Notes: generated by a model not told the origin, from the sequence alone. A DNA stretch of 64,000 bases from Ceratotherium simum simum (GCF_000283155.1 NW_004454163.1:18442633-18506632); one strand, 5' to 3'; shown: positions 33,651 to 46,190, numbered from the stretch's first letter. Numbers and translations: made by a program.

Positions 33651-33754
33651 CAACTTCTAAAGTATAAGTACTAGGCCAGAGACCCAGAAAAGAACGGGTG
33701 CTACCAGCTTTGGGATGTCAAAGGAAAGCATCAGGGTACCATGAGCTAAAGAGA

Positions 33755-33830
33755 GTAGACAGGTACCTGTCATGTAACAGACATTCAGTCAACATTTGTT
33801 GAATGAACAAGCAAATGAGTGAATGAAAAT
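33755..33830 (+). repeat. L2 3' end
   Basis: CAGTCAACATTTGTTGAATG followed by an AATGAGTGAATGA tail, typical of the L2 terminus. Confidence 0.65.
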
Positions 33831-34744
33831 GGGCACAGGTAGAACAGATTTCTCCTCCTTCCCAGCTTAACAGAGGCCTGTTTCTCTTCAGCCATCAGTA
33901 CACAGTTAGCTCCAAGTCTGTGCTCCCAGCCAGACCTGGCCATGACAGAGGTGCGTGCCTGAGGACCTTCCCTGTCCTACCTCCCCGGGAAATTGAAGAG
34001 GATTCCTCCTCAGGGGTTCTGGCAACACCCTTTTCTTCCTCCTCCTCCTCCTTCATTCCATACCTCCCCAATACTATTCAATTCATGAGCATTTTCCTTC
34101 CAAGACTACCACGTTTCTATCCTATCATAATGGCCACCTCCGAAAGCCAGTCCCTCTCTAAGAGGTTGACTTTCCCCATTTTTTGAATCTCTAGCAGCTC
34201 TCCAGATGCCCACATTGACTTCACAAACCCCATAACAAAGGTCATGGAAACACAAGTCTGTGTCTTCTACTGGCATGCTGCAGGTGCCAGGATCCACACA
34301 AAGGCCAAAGGGGGAAAGAAGGAAAGAGCATTCTTCTTAGAGTTTCTAGAAATAGCTCCAGTCAAGACACCTCATTCAAAGTTGTTCAAATATGAAAATG
34401 AAATGGAATGCTCATGCTGTCATTAATCCAAGAGTTTACTGGAATGCAGAACACATCCTTGATTTGTATGACAGTGCAGGCAGTGGACGCTCTCTTCCTA
34501 AGTCTTGTGCAAAAAAATCTGTTTAAGAAAGTGAGGCCTACCTTTGGTATGTGAGTAAGTTGCTTTGGGGACCGGTGGTTGCCTGCAAGAAGAGAGAGAT
34601 CAGGACAAAAATGATCAACAAAATTAAAATGGCGGTACATTTGTCAACTGCTTTTGTTTCACCTTCACTTTCCGTCTATAGGCTCTGGCTCGTCATCTCC
34701 ACTTCAGGAGAACATGGGAACTAGTCTTAGCTTTCCACTACTAG
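33831..34744. other. Unassigned sequence
   Basis: A TCTTCCTCCTCCTCCTCC pyrimidine run lies near 34033. No exon or repeat recognised. Confidence 0.5.
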
Positions 34745-34875
34745 ATTCTAGAATCTTAGACTGGGTCTCAATTTCTTTATCTGTCGAGTGAGAATAACAT
34801 CGCAGGCTGAGTATTTCCTGAGTGGTATTGAGCATCTCATGAGATTACCATCCATAGAGCACTTTGAAAAGTTAA
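34745..34875 (+). repeat. MIR SINE fragment, sense
   Basis: 'gactgggtctcaatttctttatctgtcgagtgagaataac' then 'catctcatgagattaccatccatagagcac'. Diverged MIR second half. Confidence 0.7.
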
Positions 34876-34969
34876 AGGTGCTTTAAAAACACATAATATT
34901 GTTGATTCTCCTTTCATCATCCATTCCTCCCCAAAACTGTGAATCCCACCCTGACACACACACACACAC

Positions 34970-35190
34970 ACAAATAATTCATTTATTCATTCATTCATTC
35001 GACAGAAAATTTTTTAGCATCCACTATATGGTAGGCACTGCTTTAGGCACTGGGGTTATACTAGGAACAAAATATCCCTCTTGGAGCTTATATTTTAGTG
35101 AGAGAAGACAGATAATAAACAAATAAATAAATAGAAAATGTCAAGTGGTGATAAGTAATATAGAAAAAAAAGTATACTGTGAAAACCCTA
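34970..35190 (-). repeat. L2 3' end, antisense
   Basis: Starts TTCATTTATTCATTCATTC, then 'ggtaggcactgctttaggcactggggttatactagg', 'cttggagcttatattttagtgagagaagacag'. This is the antisense L2 terminus. A (CA)10 lies just before it. Confidence 0.85.
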
Positions 35191-35889
35191 AGTCTAAATA
35201 CTACTCTGGTAAAAGATAGTGCCCGTGTGCACGTGTGTATGTGTGTGTGTTGACATGGAGCATGCGGAGGGGGAAGGAGTGGGAGGAAAGGAGGAGCTGG
35301 GGATTGGAGGTAGAAGAACCATATAAATATATGTGTACAAGTATAATTTTGGTGGTAAGAATTGGGACAGAATTGTTCTGACTTTTGGAAGAACATCGAG
35401 TCCAAGACCTGTTTATTCTGTGATTCATTGTTCTGGCTTTGTCTGGGCTGGAGCAGGGAGAGAGTCTAGACAAGGTGCCCTATGGGGCTTGGTGGCAGAT
35501 GACCCAGTTGTGGGAGGCAGAATGAGAAACTGACTGGGGAATTGCACCTGTCAGGACCCCTCCCCTCTCAGCACTTGGTGAGAGCTGAAATGAGGGTGAA
35601 GTGCCAGCTCCCTGGAATCTTATAGGCCTTCCTTGCTCTCCTGTTCTCAGGCTCAGCTCCTCCCTGAGAGAACATTGGCCTGGAAACTCTCTAGGTCCAG
35701 TCCTCATGCTTTTTCCAGAAGGTGAGAGGGCAGACTCTTCTCCCCACCCTGACCCCAGCCAGACCTCAAGTCACCTGAGCTCACCTGGGCTCACCTTGTG
35801 CTGCACCTACAGATCCCGTGGCTCTAATTCTGGAAGATGTAGCTTAGGAGAACTTCAGGACAGAGTGGATCCTCCATATTTAGTAGCTA
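35191..35889. other. Unassigned sequence with TG-rich tract
   Basis: An imperfect (GT)n tract with CACGTG lies at about 35221-35252. No gene recognised. Confidence 0.5.
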
Positions 35890-36200
35890 TTACCATCAAG
35901 TAGCCTTCTGAGCTTCAGTCTCCTCATCTGTAAAACGGGTATAACAGCTGCTACCTCGTTAAATGGATCATGAGTATAAGAATGTATTGCATGCCACAGG
36001 CACTGTGCTAAGTACTTCATATGCATTATCCCACTGATCTTAACAAAACTTCATAACCACGATTACTATACCCACTTTACAGATGAGAAATCTGAACAGA
36101 GACAGGTAAAAAAAAACTTGCCCAAGGTCACGCAGCTGGTAAGTTATCAAGCCAGGACTCAAAATCAGGCTTGTCTGTCTCCAATGCTAGGGTGTTTGTT
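35890..36200. repeat. Facing MIR pair (sense then antisense)
   Basis: 35890-35970 is sense MIR ('cttcagtctcctcatctgtaaaacggg'). 35975-36200 is antisense MIR ('cccactttacagatgagaaatctg', 'cttgcccaaggtcacgcagctgg'). Together they make a weak inverted repeat. Confidence 0.8.
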
Positions 36201-36229
36201 AATGTCTGTAAAGTACTTCAGTCATAATA

Positions 36230-36650
36230 AGATTATCAGTTAGCTAACTGCTACGAAACAGATCACCCCAAAAGTTAGTAGCTTAAGACAACCACCATTT
36301 ATTTAGCCCACAATTCTGCAGGCTAGTAATTTAGGCTAGGCTCAGTTGGGTGGTTCTTCTGGTCTTTATGGGGCTCCCTCATGCATATGTGGTCAGTGGC
36401 AGGGTAGCTAGGTGGCACTGCTTACATGAATTGACTGGCTGTGGTTGGGGTGCCGTGGCTCTCCCCCACGTGATCTCTCATCCCCCAGCAGGCCAGCCTG
36501 GGCTTTTTCCCGTGGCAGTGACCAAGGCTTGGAACTGGCACCCTGTCACTTCTACCCCATTGTTCTATCCAGAGTAAGTCATAAGCCAGCCCAGATTCAG
36601 GAAGTAGGGATATAGGCTCCACCTCTTGCTGGAAGGTGTTGCAAAAGACA
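36230..36650 (-). mobile_element. MLT1-type (MaLR) LTR, antisense
   Basis: Starts 'ctaactgctacgaaacagatcaccccaaaagttagtagcttaagac' and later has 'gtaagtcataagccagcccagattcagg' and 'ataggctccacctcttgctgg'. This is the usual reverse-strand MLT1 layout. Confidence 0.75.
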
Positions 36651-36739
36651 TATTCAGAGGGTAAGATACAGGGAGGTTATTAACAGATCAATCAGTCTCT
36701 CACACTAGGCATTCAATAAACAGCAGGTAGTGTTACTAT

Positions 36740-37120
36740 TAGATATTTTTGGACAATGTCTATCAGACAAACCCAGGTAATTAACTCTTCTGTCACTAAG
36801 TTCCCTAGAGAATTTCTTGCAGTAATCTGGACTCTTTCTACTACAAGGGGGCAGAACTCTACCTCATCAGGAATCTTTCTCCATCTTTGGCTCTCATTTC
36901 CGCTGGGATGGAATCCTTCTCCCATGTCCCCATGGGGTGGCAAAGATGACCACCAGCAGCTCCAAGCTTCCACCCTCCCCCATTTCATCCTCTTGGTGGA
37001 AAGAGAATGTCTCTATCCTGACACGTGAAGGAAAGCCCTGGAATGACTCCCACTGGCTCAGGTGGTGTCCTTAGGCCCATCCCATAGGTCCTCATGGTTG
37101 CTGATTGACCAGGTCTGAGT
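36740..37120. repeat. Interspersed-repeat-like sequence, unclassified
   Basis: Phrases such as 'catggggtggcaaagatgaccaccagcagctccaagcttcc' and 'ggaatgactcccactggctcagg' recur in a common mammalian repeat that I recognise by style but cannot name. A related arrangement occurs around 59.6-59.8 kb in the opposite sense. Confidence 0.35.
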
Positions 37121-37889
37121 CTGACCAAGGAGGGATGTACCTACCCAGAGGAAGATCGCCCTTCTGTCACCGAGAGAAAGAGGAGAGGGCATCAAGAAAG
37201 CCACTCAACAGGTGTCAGCCACCTACCTTTTCTCACTCCCCTAGAGGAAACTCTCCCTCTCTCCCTGGAGCCCCTTCATTGATCTGAAGTTTCTAGGTCA
37301 AAATGCACTAACCAAATCTTAAGTATTTTTTTTGCGTGTTATAAAGTTCAAGGGAACTTCTGTGAACTGAAGCAAAATTGCCTTTAAAAGCCAATTGTGA
37401 AATCCTAAATGAGAATCTTGCGAAAGGGTCAAAATGAGAACTATTCAGATTAGAAAGTGCAAGGAATAAAACACAAAACAGGATAGCACAGGAAGTCGAT
37501 AAGAAGAGAGGGAGGTCTTCTGCATACAGAATATACTGGATGCTTTATTCCTGGTCTGGGGAACATCCTGGAATGAAGCCTGTGCAGAAGGCTGAAGAGA
37601 AAAGAGAATTCCTGGCTTCTGCCCTAGAGAGCCTTCTTACTTTTAACCTTGTGATTCCCAGAGTTCTGACTCAGAGCGACCAGTGCTCAAACCCCTACTA
37701 TCCCAACTGACTAGCTGTGTGATCTTGGTAGGGTGATAAATAATTTATTGTCCAAACCAGGACGCTTTTGAAAGGGAAAGGGAATGTTAATATTGACTTC
37801 ACAAGAGCAATATAATGTACAGTCATTCCTTTCTTAAGCAAAATAATAAATACTTATATTTTTAGGGGCATATAATAATAAATATAATA
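37121..37889. other. Unassigned, with a MIR scrap
   Basis: 'caactgactagctgtgtgatcttgg' near 37705 is a sense MIR core fragment. The rest is unassigned. Confidence 0.5.
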
Positions 37890-38045
37890 TTTGCTCAGCA
37901 CTTATTGTTAGACTGTGCTCAGTTCTTTATATATTCACTGTAATCCTACCGTGTGGGAACTATTATTATCCCCATTTTCACAGATCAGAAAACTGAGGCT
38001 TGGAGAAGCTAATTAACTTTACCAAGATCTGGAAGACAGTATGTT
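37890..38045 (-). repeat. MIR SINE, antisense
   Basis: 'attattatccccattttcacagatcagaaaactgaggcttggag' preceded by 'gctcagttctttatatattcactgtaatcc'. Confidence 0.85.
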
Positions 38046-38319
38046 TCAGTTTTCCTGTAACCACACAGTAATGAGACTATAAAGAACCATTAGAACTTGA
38101 ACATTCAAATGAGTATCCTTGCTGGGAGTATTCATCTTGAGAAATGACATAGTTGTCAAATGGTGTTCATTACTACACACGTGTTTGGAATTGTGCATTT
38201 GGAATGTCCCCCAGATCTTGAGGCACATATTCTTGAGAATCATTTTTATGATAATAAATTTTCATTCAAAGAGGATAAATGTGATTGTTGAAAAGAACCC
38301 AAAGTGATTCAGGATAAAA
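38046..38319. other. Unassigned sequence
   Basis: AT-rich, with overlapping short frames on both strands. No family recognised. Confidence 0.5.
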
Positions 38320-39760
38320 GTGAACTATCTAAAAATATATTTTGACTTCTGGCTGCCACCTAGGATGGAGAAAGCTGAAAAATGTCACTCCTGCCTTCAC
38401 AAGAAAACCCAGAAAATCCAGAAAATCATAACTTTTCTTGAGCCCATCAAAAAACTGATGTCACAGGACAACATGATTAACATGAAATCCAAGGAAAGAC
38501 AGGCTTCTCTGAAGATGGACAGGATGTAAGCGTTGGTTCGTCTGTTAACAGAGCAAAGGAGGAAGACAGGGCCACCCTATAAGATAGCAAGAAGCATCCA
38601 GCTAAAATATTCAAAGAGTCACAAAGACCGAGGCTGGGCTAGCATGAGACCATAGAACCTCTGGGGTTACAGACACGGGCGGTTCCCATCACTCGGCAGC
38701 TCTTCTCCGTGGACCTCCACCAGGCACTCATGAAAAAGATCTTGGGCAGGGAGGGAGACCAGAGAAAACCCTCCTCCGTGATTCAGGGCTGGAAGAGGGC
38801 AGTGGGCATAGCCATAGGAAAGTCATGACTCCACTCCCATATCTTTCTCCCAACGAAAGGCATTAAGCCAGTTGGGGAAAGGGCAGCAGCCCTATGGCCT
38901 CTAGGGCATAGATGAAGACACATTACAACTGGAGTAAGGGAAATGACAAAAGTCTCTACTCTCAGAGGAGGGACAGCACACAGTCCTGAGCCCACACCAG
39001 TACATCTCCTGTTATTGGAGGAAAGTCAGGATCACAGAGAAAACCCCACTTCCAAGAAACCAGTGGCTGCCCAAGGCTGGGGCTGAATCAGAACAACAGA
39101 GAAGCCCACTCCATCCCTCCACACCCACCACCAGGTCGGCAAGCACCAAGTAACGAACCACAGCCATCTGCCACTGCGGGAGGGGCAAGAGACTGGGAAG
39201 AGACCCCCTCTGTGGTTCAGGAACACAGGGAAACCGAGGGTAGAGGAGGAACATTGAGAAAAATCCTTCTGGAACCCCATCCCCCTCCCTTAGGACATGG
39301 TGATGCTAATTAGCAAAACAAGTAGAAGGAAAATCAGTAAAGACTTAGCAGACCTCGCCACACTATCAAAACCATCTTGACCTAATTGAATTTATAGAAC
39401 ATTCCAAAAGATGACATCAGAATATACATTCTTTACAAGAGCGCATGGAACATTCACCAAGATATTCCATAAAACAAACTTCAACTAATTTAAAAGAATT
39501 TAAATCATAGAGAGGATGATCTCAGACCATAAAGGAATTATTCTAGAAATAGATAACAGAAAGATATCTGGACAATCCCCAAATATCTGTAAATTACGTA
39601 CTACACTGCCAAGTAACCCATGAGTCAAAGTCACCTGGGAATTAGGAAATATTTTGAATGGAACGAAAATGAAAACAAAACATATTAAATTTGTGGAATG
39701 CACCTAAAGCAGCACTTAGAGGGACATTATGGCATTAAATGATCATATTAGAAGATGAAG
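38320..39760 (+). mobile_element. L1 fragment, probable 5' region plus ORF2 endonuclease/linker
   Basis: 39300-39760 is sense L1 ORF2 (endonuclease C-part to linker): 'catggaacattcaccaagatattcc', TCAGACCATAAAGGAATT encoding the SDHKGI-like catalytic region, and 'aaagcagcacttagagggac'. 38320-39299 has the GC-richer composition and wording of an old L1 5' UTR in the same orientation, but I am less sure of it. ORF1 is missing between them, so the element is internally deleted. Confidence 0.65.
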
Positions 39761-39774
39761 AAAGGTCTCAATAT

Positions 39775-39905
39775 GAGGGAAATAGATATTTTAACAATAT
39801 TGAGCATCCCCATACATTTACGTAGGTCTTCTTGAATCTATGTCTGCAATGTTTTGTATTTTTTAGAATAGAAGCCTTGCATGTCTTTCACCATAAAGTT
39901 TTGAA
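39775..39905 (-). mobile_element. L1 ORF2 fragment, antisense
   Basis: 'acaatattgagcatccccatacatttacgtaggtcttcttgaatc' and 'tctttcaccataaagttttg' are reverse-strand L1 ORF2 text, immediately after the sense L1 piece. Confidence 0.65.
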
Positions 39906-40204
39906 TTTATAAAAAAAAGAAATGACATTTGAGTATAAAATATAGCTTTTCTTTTTATCAGGGGTATATTCCAAATGAAATAAAGAAATAAGGCTTCATT
40001 TATTCATTTTATCGACAAATGTTCACACAGCAACTAAAAGTAAGGCATTGCTATTTGCTGCTTATCCAAGAGGCAGATCCGATTATGAGCTTCTTGAAGG
40101 TAAGAGAGTGTCTCTTTGACTGGATTTGAACAACCCTTAACAAACTTTCCTACCCAGATGAGACTCTTATAAAAGCATTTTAAAAGACCCATTATGTTTC
40201 TTAG

Positions 40205-40345
40205 CCAGATTTTCTTTGTCCTTCAAGGCTCAGCTCAAGTGGCGCCTCGTCTAAGTAATCATCTCCAGTGACAACCTGCCATCCACACTGAGCTAGAGCC
40301 TTCCTCTCTCTCCCATGGTCCCTGTATATACCTCTGTCTTAACTT
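40205..40345 (+). repeat. L2 fragment, sense
   Basis: 'tccttcaaggctcagctcaagtggcgcctcgtctaag' and 'tatatacctctgtctt' follow the conserved L2 internal text. Confidence 0.75.
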
Positions 40346-40929
40346 GTGGTTAGTTAGGCTGTGAGTAATAGAGACCTGAAACATAGTGACTTATATGCAC
40401 ACGGGTTTATTCTCTCATATAAAAAACCATCTGAATGTAGGCCGTCTGAGGCTTGGCAGCTCCGTAAAGACATACACTCTCTTCTCTTTCTGCTCCAATA
40501 TCCTCACTGCATGATTTCATCCTCAAGGTCACCACATGATCCAAAATGGCAGCTGGAAATACAGCTTTCTGGTGCACATGGCAGATACCAGGAGGGGCCA
40601 AGGAGTGGCCTTCCCTTTAAGTAGCCTTCCCAGATGTCCCACACAGCATTTCCACGTACATCACATTGGCCAGAAGCTAATCCGGGAGCCACACATAGGT
40701 AAAGAAGCCTGAGAGGTGTAATCTTTACCATGGGTAGCAGTGTTCCCAGCTAAGAGTCAGGATTCTGTTACTACTGAGGGAGAAAATGGATATGGACAGG
40801 CAACCAGTAATTCCTGCCAACCGCACTTAATACAGCATACTATAATTGCCGGGTTGTCTGTCTCCGTTACAAGAATGTGTATCTTGAGTGTCTGGTGCAT
40901 TACCTGGCATACAGTAGGCACACGAAAAA
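40346..40929. other. Unassigned, possible repeat relic
   Basis: 40346-40640 ('gagacctgaaacatagtgacttatatgcacacgggtttattctctc', 'aaaatggcagctggaaatacagc') resembles a known interspersed repeat that I cannot name. 40860-40920 looks like an L2/MIR 3' end ('tacctggcatacagtaggcac'). Confidence 0.4.
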
Positions 40930-41225
40930 AATTTTAACTTTTCTCTTGAGGTTTATCACACATATACGAGTGCACTAATCTTAAGTGTGTATATTTGTCA
41001 ATGAATTTTCACATATGAATACACCTATATAACCACCACCCAGGTCAAGATGTACACCATTTCCCCATTCCAGAGGGTTCCCTCATGACCCTTCCTAGTC
41101 AACTCCTCCCATAAGTAACCACTATTCTGGCTTTTGTCACCTCAATTAGCTTTGCCTGTTCTTGAATTTCATATGAATGAAATCATGTGGCACTCAACAT
41201 TTTAACCAACTAATGATTTCTAGGA
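40930..41225 (-). mobile_element. Old L1 3' UTR, antisense
   Basis: 'gtatatttgtcaatgaattttcacatatgaatacacctatataaccaccacc' and 'tgaatttcatatgaatgaaatcatgtgg' match the reverse strand of old L1 (L1MC/ME-like) 3' ends. Confidence 0.7.
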
Positions 41226-42711
41226 ACTGGAACCATCCAATCCAGATTTTCTGGGTTAGTCTTCATTTCAAATAGGCTGTTGTTATAAAAATATTCTTAC
41301 TTTCTAGAATATTGGGTTCCTAATTGACATACCCAGAAGCTGTCAGCAGACATTATACAGTCCAATTCCCTTTGGCCTGCAACACTTTCCACAATAAAGT
41401 TCTCTTATATGTCCTCCTTTTTAAGACAAATATGCCTTAAAATGCCACCTCCATCAAGAAGCCTTCTGCTGTAGCTCCAGGTGTGCCAGGGCACTCGACG
41501 TGCATTTGATGGGGACAGTGACGATGGTGGAAGATAAACAAAAGCTGGCATCGAAGATGAACAGACTCAAGGCTGGCCATCTGGAACACCTGCAGCTGGC
41601 CCAGTGGGATGCTGTGCGCCAGTCCAAACTGCCCAGCTGGAGAATTCTCTGCCTCTGCCACCCCCACCGTTGGCAAGGAACCATCACCCTCCTCGCTGGC
41701 AGTCAGCTCGTTCTCTATTGGTCAGAAACAGAAAAGTGGGCCCAGATTTGTTAATCAGACCCAGCAGGACATGGAATAAGCTTGGCAGAAATGTAGGGAG
41801 CAGACAAAAGGCTGTCAGAGCTGGGTCTGATGGGAAGGCAGTGTTTCTTTATAGCAGAAGCAGAGCATCTCCCTCATGTATGAAAATGACCCTGTTCTTC
41901 CTGGAAGCCACCCCAGAAAGTTTGTCCTGCCACGTGTCAGGCTTTGGTTACAACCAGGAAGTTGACTAGGACCAGGGGGAGGGGGCAGATGGGCAGGAGG
42001 GACAGCGGGGATACCTGCAATGAGGAAGCAATCATTCCCATTAAGTTGGGCAAATGTGGACACATGGGACAATAGCATTGTAACCAGGGTGCTGTCTTCC
42101 CCCTTCTCTTCAGCTCTAGGTATATTAGCACGCCCAACAGATCCCCAGAGGACAGAGCTCAGCCCCTAGCCTCCACCTCAGGAGCTCACGGTGATTATTG
42201 AGATGTGGCTGAAAGCATGACCCAGGGTTGAGTAGTCAATGCCAGGCTGGATCTTCTATTCCAGGTACTTCTCCTGGCCAGGCCCTGAGGCCCCCTCCCA
42301 CCATTCTTTCCTCCTTTTACATGCTGTAGGACCACCACTCAATTCTGCTTGACCCCCAAAGCACACTAGCTGGATCGCCTTCAGGGGGCGGCGCAACTCA
42401 ACATGCAGCTTCTCCTTTGGATTCTCAAGCATAAAGTATGAGGAATAGTATGTGAATCCCTCACAGGGGATCTAGGTGGGTCCAACACAAAGATGTCTCT
42501 GGAGATACTGGGCACCTTCCTGTTTCAGAGGTGATTCACCCTCCTAAGTTCAACTAGGGTGATTCTCTGCAATTCTCTCACCAGAGAAGAGAGAAAGAAG
42601 TTTAATCTCCGTAAGGGGATCTGAATACACCACAGTGAGGACAGTGGAAGGGGAGGCTCTGTCCTTGTCCCTATTCAAATGTGGCTCGCCTTTCAAGGCC
42701 CCCTCAAACCC
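41226..42711. other. Unassigned; L2 scrap at 41.4 kb
   Basis: 'aatgccacctccatcaagaagccttctgctg' (about 41440-41470) is an L2 fragment. The rest of this GC-richer block, with several overlapping short frames at 41.4-42.1 kb, shows no identifiable protein or repeat. Confidence 0.45.
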
Positions 42712-43057
42712 TGTTACGGGCTGAATTGTGCCCCTTCTCAAATTCGTCTGTTGAAGTTCTAACCTTTCGTACCTCAGAATGTGACTATATTTGGAGATAG
42801 AGCTTTTATAGAAGTAATTAAGGTAAAATGAGGTCACGATGGGCCCCAATCCAATCTTAAGACACAGACACACACAGATGGAAGACACAGGAAGACAACG
42901 GCCGTCTACAAGTCTTCTGAGGGAGCCCTCAGAAGACACCAACCCTGCCAACCCCATGGTCTTGGACTTCCAGCCTCCAGAACTGTGAGGATATAAATTT
43001 CTGTTAAGTCACTTAGTCTGTGGTACTTTGTTATGGCAGCCCTAGCAAACTAATATA
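42712..43057 (+). mobile_element. MaLR LTR (MLT1/MST type), sense
   Basis: Begins TGTTACGGGCTGAATTGTGC, contains 'tgtgactatatttggagatagagc', 'ggtaaaatgaggtcacgatggg', 'cttccagcctccagaactgtgagg' and ends 'ctgtggtactttgttatggcagccctagcaaactaatata'. A near-complete solitary LTR. Confidence 0.88.
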
Positions 43058-45174
43058 AACTCTATTTTCTCTATGAAACCTTTCTTACATCCCAGTGAAT
43101 TTGGTTATTGTTATGACAGATCTCAATGTTTTCTAAACCCTGTGTTACATAGCAGTGGTCCCTAAACTTTTTCCTGGCACAGTCCCATACAACCAGCAGC
43201 TCTCTGTAGCAGTGATTCCAATGAAGAGGTGTCTATCAGATCTAGGCAGGAGGACAAGTACGCCTCCACAAAGTTCGCTAAGTGAGTTTGATTCACGACA
43301 AGTTGGAAATTGTCGCCATACAGTTGAAAACAAACAGTTAAGCACTGTTATATACTTTATGCTCTGTTCTATTTGTTTAACTGTATAAACCCTGTGTCCC
43401 TGTTTTAGCCTGGGTTCCCAGAAAGCAGAGCCTGAGACAAGGCTTATGTGCAGGTACCTTATCGGAGAACGTGACACCAGGGAGTAAAAGTGAGGGACAG
43501 GGAGAAAAGCAGAGCAAGAGGGAGACTCAGCATAAGGCTGCTTTATGGATTTGCTCACTTTTACAGGTGTTAGTTGCCTGGCCCCACGAGTCCCTTTGGG
43601 AAGGCGTATGAAACATGTTCAGGATCATCCCTCTGAGACATTTATTTCCTGGCTCCCAGCTGCCATTGGTCATTTTTGTTCCATGTGGTGGGTGCTAACT
43701 CCCCTGCAAGTCCCAATTGAGTATGCACGGGCACCTCATGGGTTCCCATGAGTCCCATGTGGCAGTGTCAGAGCGACTTAGGACAGGAAGTGAGAAGTAT
43801 GAGCAGGACTGTCCTTAGGGCCTACAAGGCCTAGGACAGATATTTTTTGTAGGGCTCCCTCTATATAAACAATTTGATTTAAATATCTACTACAAATTTC
43901 ACAGGCTCACATGAGATAGAGTGATTTGTCGATGAGAATTGAGAATAATGGACAGAGAATAGGTCCCATCAACACATGCGAAGATTTTTTGTGGTGTCCA
44001 GGCACCATCTCTGCCTGTTCAGGACCATCAAGTATCTCTTCCTGCTCATTACCGTCAGTGCACCATTCCTGACTAATCGTAATCCTGAGACAACTATAGC
44101 AAGCTGTTATTACTCACAATGTCATGACTCTTTGGAACCTGTTTGTACTGAAACAATATAGATCTTCTTGCCTCTGCAGTTCCCTAATACCATGTATTCA
44201 ATGCTAGTTACATCATTACTCATAATGCTGCCCCATCTGTGGGGCCACCTGTGAATACTGGCTCCCAATGACTCTCTTAAAGGTTGTTAACGTGCTTCAT
44301 TGAGAGGATCACAAATTCAAGACTTAGTCAGAGTATGCAGGAAAAGGTGAATGATAATTCATTTTCTGGGCACGCAAGTTAAATGTGCCCTTCTAAATTT
44401 TCTAACGTATATAGAACAGCATGTCTTCCAACCATGTCTTCCCTTGAACTCTTCAGCCCTAATCACTGCATCCCAGAATGTGGTCGCTTTCAATGTTGAC
44501 TTCACCCCTGCCTTCCACACACTGCCATCAAAACGGAGGAGAGGCAACAGGCCTGTGGGGAAGGTCCGAAGAGTGGGACGTTTTCCACAAGGAATGTCCA
44601 TCCCTCATTCAGCAAGGCTTCAGACTGACCTGGGAGAGCACAGTGTCACCACATACATTAGAAGAGCTCAATGGCATTGAGAGTAAGGGTCCAGAAAGTC
44701 TTTGGAAGACATGGGAAGGGTCATCCCCAGAGCACTGCCTTGTTGGAACCAACCAGAAGTGGACCCTGAGGTAACCCCACAGGCTGGTGTCCTGGAGCCC
44801 CTCGGGATATCTAGTTGACCCCTTGCATGGTGTGCATGTCGGGGGGCGGTTGTGTTCGTGTGTGTATACCATCGAAGAAATTAGGCCCCAGGCCCATGCA
44901 CGTTGCAATTCAGGTTTAGGAGCCCTTAGAAAACTTCATGGAAGGAGTGGGGAGGGATGGGCAAGTCCTGAGGCTCAGATCAGAGGCATGGGTCCCGCTT
45001 ACCTGGATCTAAGGGTGGTACTGGGTGTCGGGCATGGTCTGAGGTGACACAATGCCAGGTCAGGACCATGGGAAACTGGTTGGAGCCTCTTAGAACTGGT
45101 TGCTACAGCATTGACAAGAATAAGAGGCAATAAGGCTTACATAATCTGCAATGGCATATAAGAAGTTCTGACAT
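43058..45174. other. Mostly unassigned
   Basis: 43153-43395 begins CAGTGGTCCCTAAACTTTTT, which looks like a DNA-transposon terminal sequence, but no matching right end is found. 43390-43800 has LTR-like text ('gggttcccagaaagcagagcctgagacaaggcttatgtgcagg'). 44.3-45.1 kb has several short overlapping frames and no recognised domain. Confidence 0.4.
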
Positions 45175-45300
45175 ACTCCCCCATGAGATTTTAAACTCCC
45201 TAAGGATAAGGACCATGTCTATTCTTTTTCTTATATGTCTCACATCATATAGCATATAGTGAGGATTTAATAATATGTGCTCAGTAAACAGTTCAATTTA
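45175..45300 (+). repeat. L2 3' part, sense
   Basis: 'attttaaactccctaaggataaggaccatgtctattc' and 'atatagtgaggatttaataatatgtgctcag' are the conserved L2 3' end. Confidence 0.75.
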
Positions 45301-45509
45301 CCCTGCCAGTCATTCAAAAATTTTTATCAAGGGCCTGCCTTATATATGCAAAAAACACCAGGCTTCATGAAGAATAAAAGGAAATATGCAACACAATCCC
45401 TGTCTATGAGAAGGTTGAGTTATTTGATCACTCAGTTGATGGAAGGGGGTGACAAACCTGAAATTAGCAACAAGAGTCCATGTCCCTCCCTCAGGGTTGT
45501 ATAGAGCTG

Positions 45510-45923
45510 TCTTAGTCACCTGAGGCAGCTCAGGCTGCCATAACAAAATACCACAGACTCAGTGGCTTAAATTAAAGAAATTTATTTTATCACAGTTCTG
45601 GACGGAAATCCAAAATCAAGGTGCTGGCAAGGCAGGTTTCATTCTGAGGCCTCTTCTCTTGGCTTCTAGGAGGCCGCCATCTCATGATGCGCTCAATGAG
45701 CTCTTCTTTGTGCATTTGAGAGAGATGGGGAGAGAGAGAGAGCCAGCTCTCTGGTATCTCTTCTTATAATGGCACTAATCTCATCATGAGAGTACCACTC
45801 TCATGACCTCATCTAACCCTACTTACCTCTCAAAGGACTCATCCCCAAATACCATCACATTAGAGGTTAGGGCTTCAACATATGAATTTGAGGGGGACAC
45901 AAACATTCAGTCCATAACAAGGG
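45510..45923 (-). mobile_element. MaLR LTR (MLT1/MST type), antisense
   Basis: 'caggctgccataacaaaataccacagactcagtggcttaaa', 'tttattttatcacagttctgg', 'cttcttataatggcactaatc' and 'ttcaacatatgaatttgagggggacacaaacattcagtccataaca' give the complete reverse-strand LTR. It is the same class as the sense copy at 42.7 kb. Confidence 0.9.
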
Positions 45924-46024
45924 CCCAGTACGTATTAGAGACTCAATAAATATTTGCTGAATGAAAGAATGTTCGTATCAGGAACTTCAGATTATCCTGC
46001 CTGGAATATGGACTCCCATTGTGG

Positions 46025-46190
46025 TTCACATGAAGTCAAATAAATAAGCAGATATCAAATGTCATTGTGTGCCCAGTCCTGGGCTGGACACTGACTGGTA
46101 CATGCAAAGCAATAGATAAGATTCATATCCTCACAGAGCTGATAATCCCTTTGGGGAAAAGAGAAATCCACAGAAAACAATCAAAGAACC
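46025..46190 (-). repeat. L2 fragment, antisense
   Basis: 'tgtgcccagtcctgggctggacactgactgg' and 'tatcctcacagagctgataatccctttggggaaaag' follow antisense L2. A sense L2 tail (TCAATAAATATTTGCTGAATG) lies just before it at about 45940. Confidence 0.7.

Noticed and set aside
34953..35252. CA/TG-rich tracts as possible CRISPR-like or satellite arrays
   Set aside because: They are short mono-unit microsatellites beside an L2 end, with no spacer-repeat structure; the genome is mammalian.
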